Source: Gammaproteobacteria bacterium (GTDB lineage Bacteria; Pseudomonadota; Gammaproteobacteria; Thiohalorhabdales; Thiohalorhabdaceae). Taken from it: DNA of 6,465 bases. The stretch is from positions 1-6,465 of the forward strand of contig JAHEOG010000128.1 of NCBI GenBank assembly GCA_018609925.1, read 5' to 3'. Position numbers and translations under genes: made by a program. The notes under the pieces are model-generated. The model searched no databases. It was not told where the DNA came from and was given only the letters and a program-made list of their open reading frames with translations. Below are positions 6,130 to 6,465 of this stretch, piece by piece (the first letter of the stretch is position 1; every line of letters begins with the position of its first letter).

Positions 6130-6465
6130 CGACGCCCAACGATTGGCGGTTTCGCGTCAAGGTACGAGAACCCGGGGCTTTTGCAAACGCCTGGGCTTGA
6201 CCCTGGCCACCTCGGCGTTGCTCGGCTGCGGGCCCGCCCTCTCCGATCCCGGCGAGCCAGCCCCCGACCGGGTCGGCTATGCCTACGAGCCCGACTCGGG
6301 TGAGCTCCTCTATCTGGAGGCCCACTTCGCGGATCGGGAGCGAGGCACGGCCCGGGTCGTCTACCGGATCCCGGGAGGCCGGCGACTGGCCGAGAAACGG
6401 ATCGCCTTTCGGGACCATGCCCTCGCCCCCCGCTTCGAGCTGACCATGGCGGTCAATGGCTACCG
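6122..6465 (+). CDS. Predicted lipoprotein of unknown function, N-terminal part (runs off the right edge)
   Basis: The frame is open from ATG 6122 to the end of the window (114 codons). The protein begins with a basic region containing RTRGFCKR, followed by LGLTLATSALLGC, a hydrophobic stretch ending in a lipobox-like LLGC with C36. This fits a lipoprotein signal peptide, so the mature protein would be anchored to a membrane on the periplasmic side. The mature part visible reads as soluble beta-rich sequence, for example VGYAYEPDSGELLYLEAHF and VVYRIPGGRRLAEKRIAF. I do not recognise a family. AAGGAG six bases upstream supports this start, although the 35-residue leader is slightly long; TTG 6143 would give 28. 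The gene diverges from the regulator and overlaps its 5' end by 8 bases, which suggests that the two are co-regulated. Confidence 0.75.
   Translation, partial: MAIDAQRLAVSRQGTRTRGFCKRLGLTLATSALLGCGPALSDPGEPAPDRVGYAYEPDSGELLYLEAHFADRERGTARVVYRIPGGRRLAEKRIAFRDHALAPRFELTMAVNGY
6159..6186 (-). promoter_or_regulatory. Weak candidate promoter of the regulator gene
   Basis: On the minus strand TTGCAA (6186-6181) and TACCTT (6164-6159) are 16 bases apart and would start transcription near 6152, about 23 bases before the regulator ATG. Both boxes match the consensus only partly. The site lies within the signal-peptide codons of the divergent lipoprotein gene. Confidence 0.25.

Noticed and set aside
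1..6465. CRISPR arrays, insertion sequences, tRNA or rRNA genes
   Set aside because: No regularly spaced repeats, transposase-like frames, terminal inverted repeats or RNA-gene structures were seen.

Overview
The window is GC-rich and tightly packed, with 4-base gene overlaps. It looks like a chromosomal segment of a high-GC proteobacterium, probably a gammaproteobacterium. The class rests on gene content and codon style only, and no genus can be named.

The left three quarters (1-4991) is one minus-strand operon of six genes. In transcription order it encodes a membrane acyl desaturase, an FAD-dependent amine-oxidase-like protein (COG2907 type), a DUF1365 protein, a cyclopropane-fatty-acid-synthase-like methyltransferase, a DUF2878 membrane protein and the first 47 codons of a DUF1295 membrane protein, which runs off the left edge. 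All five junctions are 4-base ATGA or GTGA overlaps, so translation is probably coupled from the first gene to the last. The likely scheme is modification of membrane phospholipid acyl chains: the desaturase makes a double bond, the CFA-like enzyme adds a SAM-derived carbon to it, and the FAD protein with the DUF1365 protein may oxidise or rearrange the product. In the CFA-like enzyme a bicarbonate-site His of classical cyclopropane synthases appears to be Gln, so the end product may not be a cyclopropane ring. A methylated or furan-type fatty acid is an open alternative.

Region 4992-5256 is the non-coding leader of the operon. It holds a promoter candidate with a perfect TTGACA -35 box, a 9-base-period CGTTTT direct repeat near the predicted start of transcription, a small leader hairpin, an AT-rich imperfect hairpin and a TTGATC inverted repeat next to the regulator stop codon.

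Upstream, at 5257-6129 on the same strand, lies a LitR/CarH-family MerR regulator with a C-terminal B12-binding-like region. It keeps the W-x9-EH light-sensing cap motif of CarH, but the cobalamin-ligand motif D-x-H-x-x-G has become D-P-Y-T-L-P. It may therefore respond to something other than directly bound adenosylcobalamin. Diverging from it is a partial plus-strand gene for a predicted lipoprotein (from 6122). Its start codon lies inside the 5' end of the regulator gene, so the two genes overlap head to head and their promoters must lie within each other.

Regulator, lipoprotein and membrane-lipid operon together resemble the light- or singlet-oxygen-responsive envelope gene sets known from other proteobacteria. 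That link is an inference from gene content.
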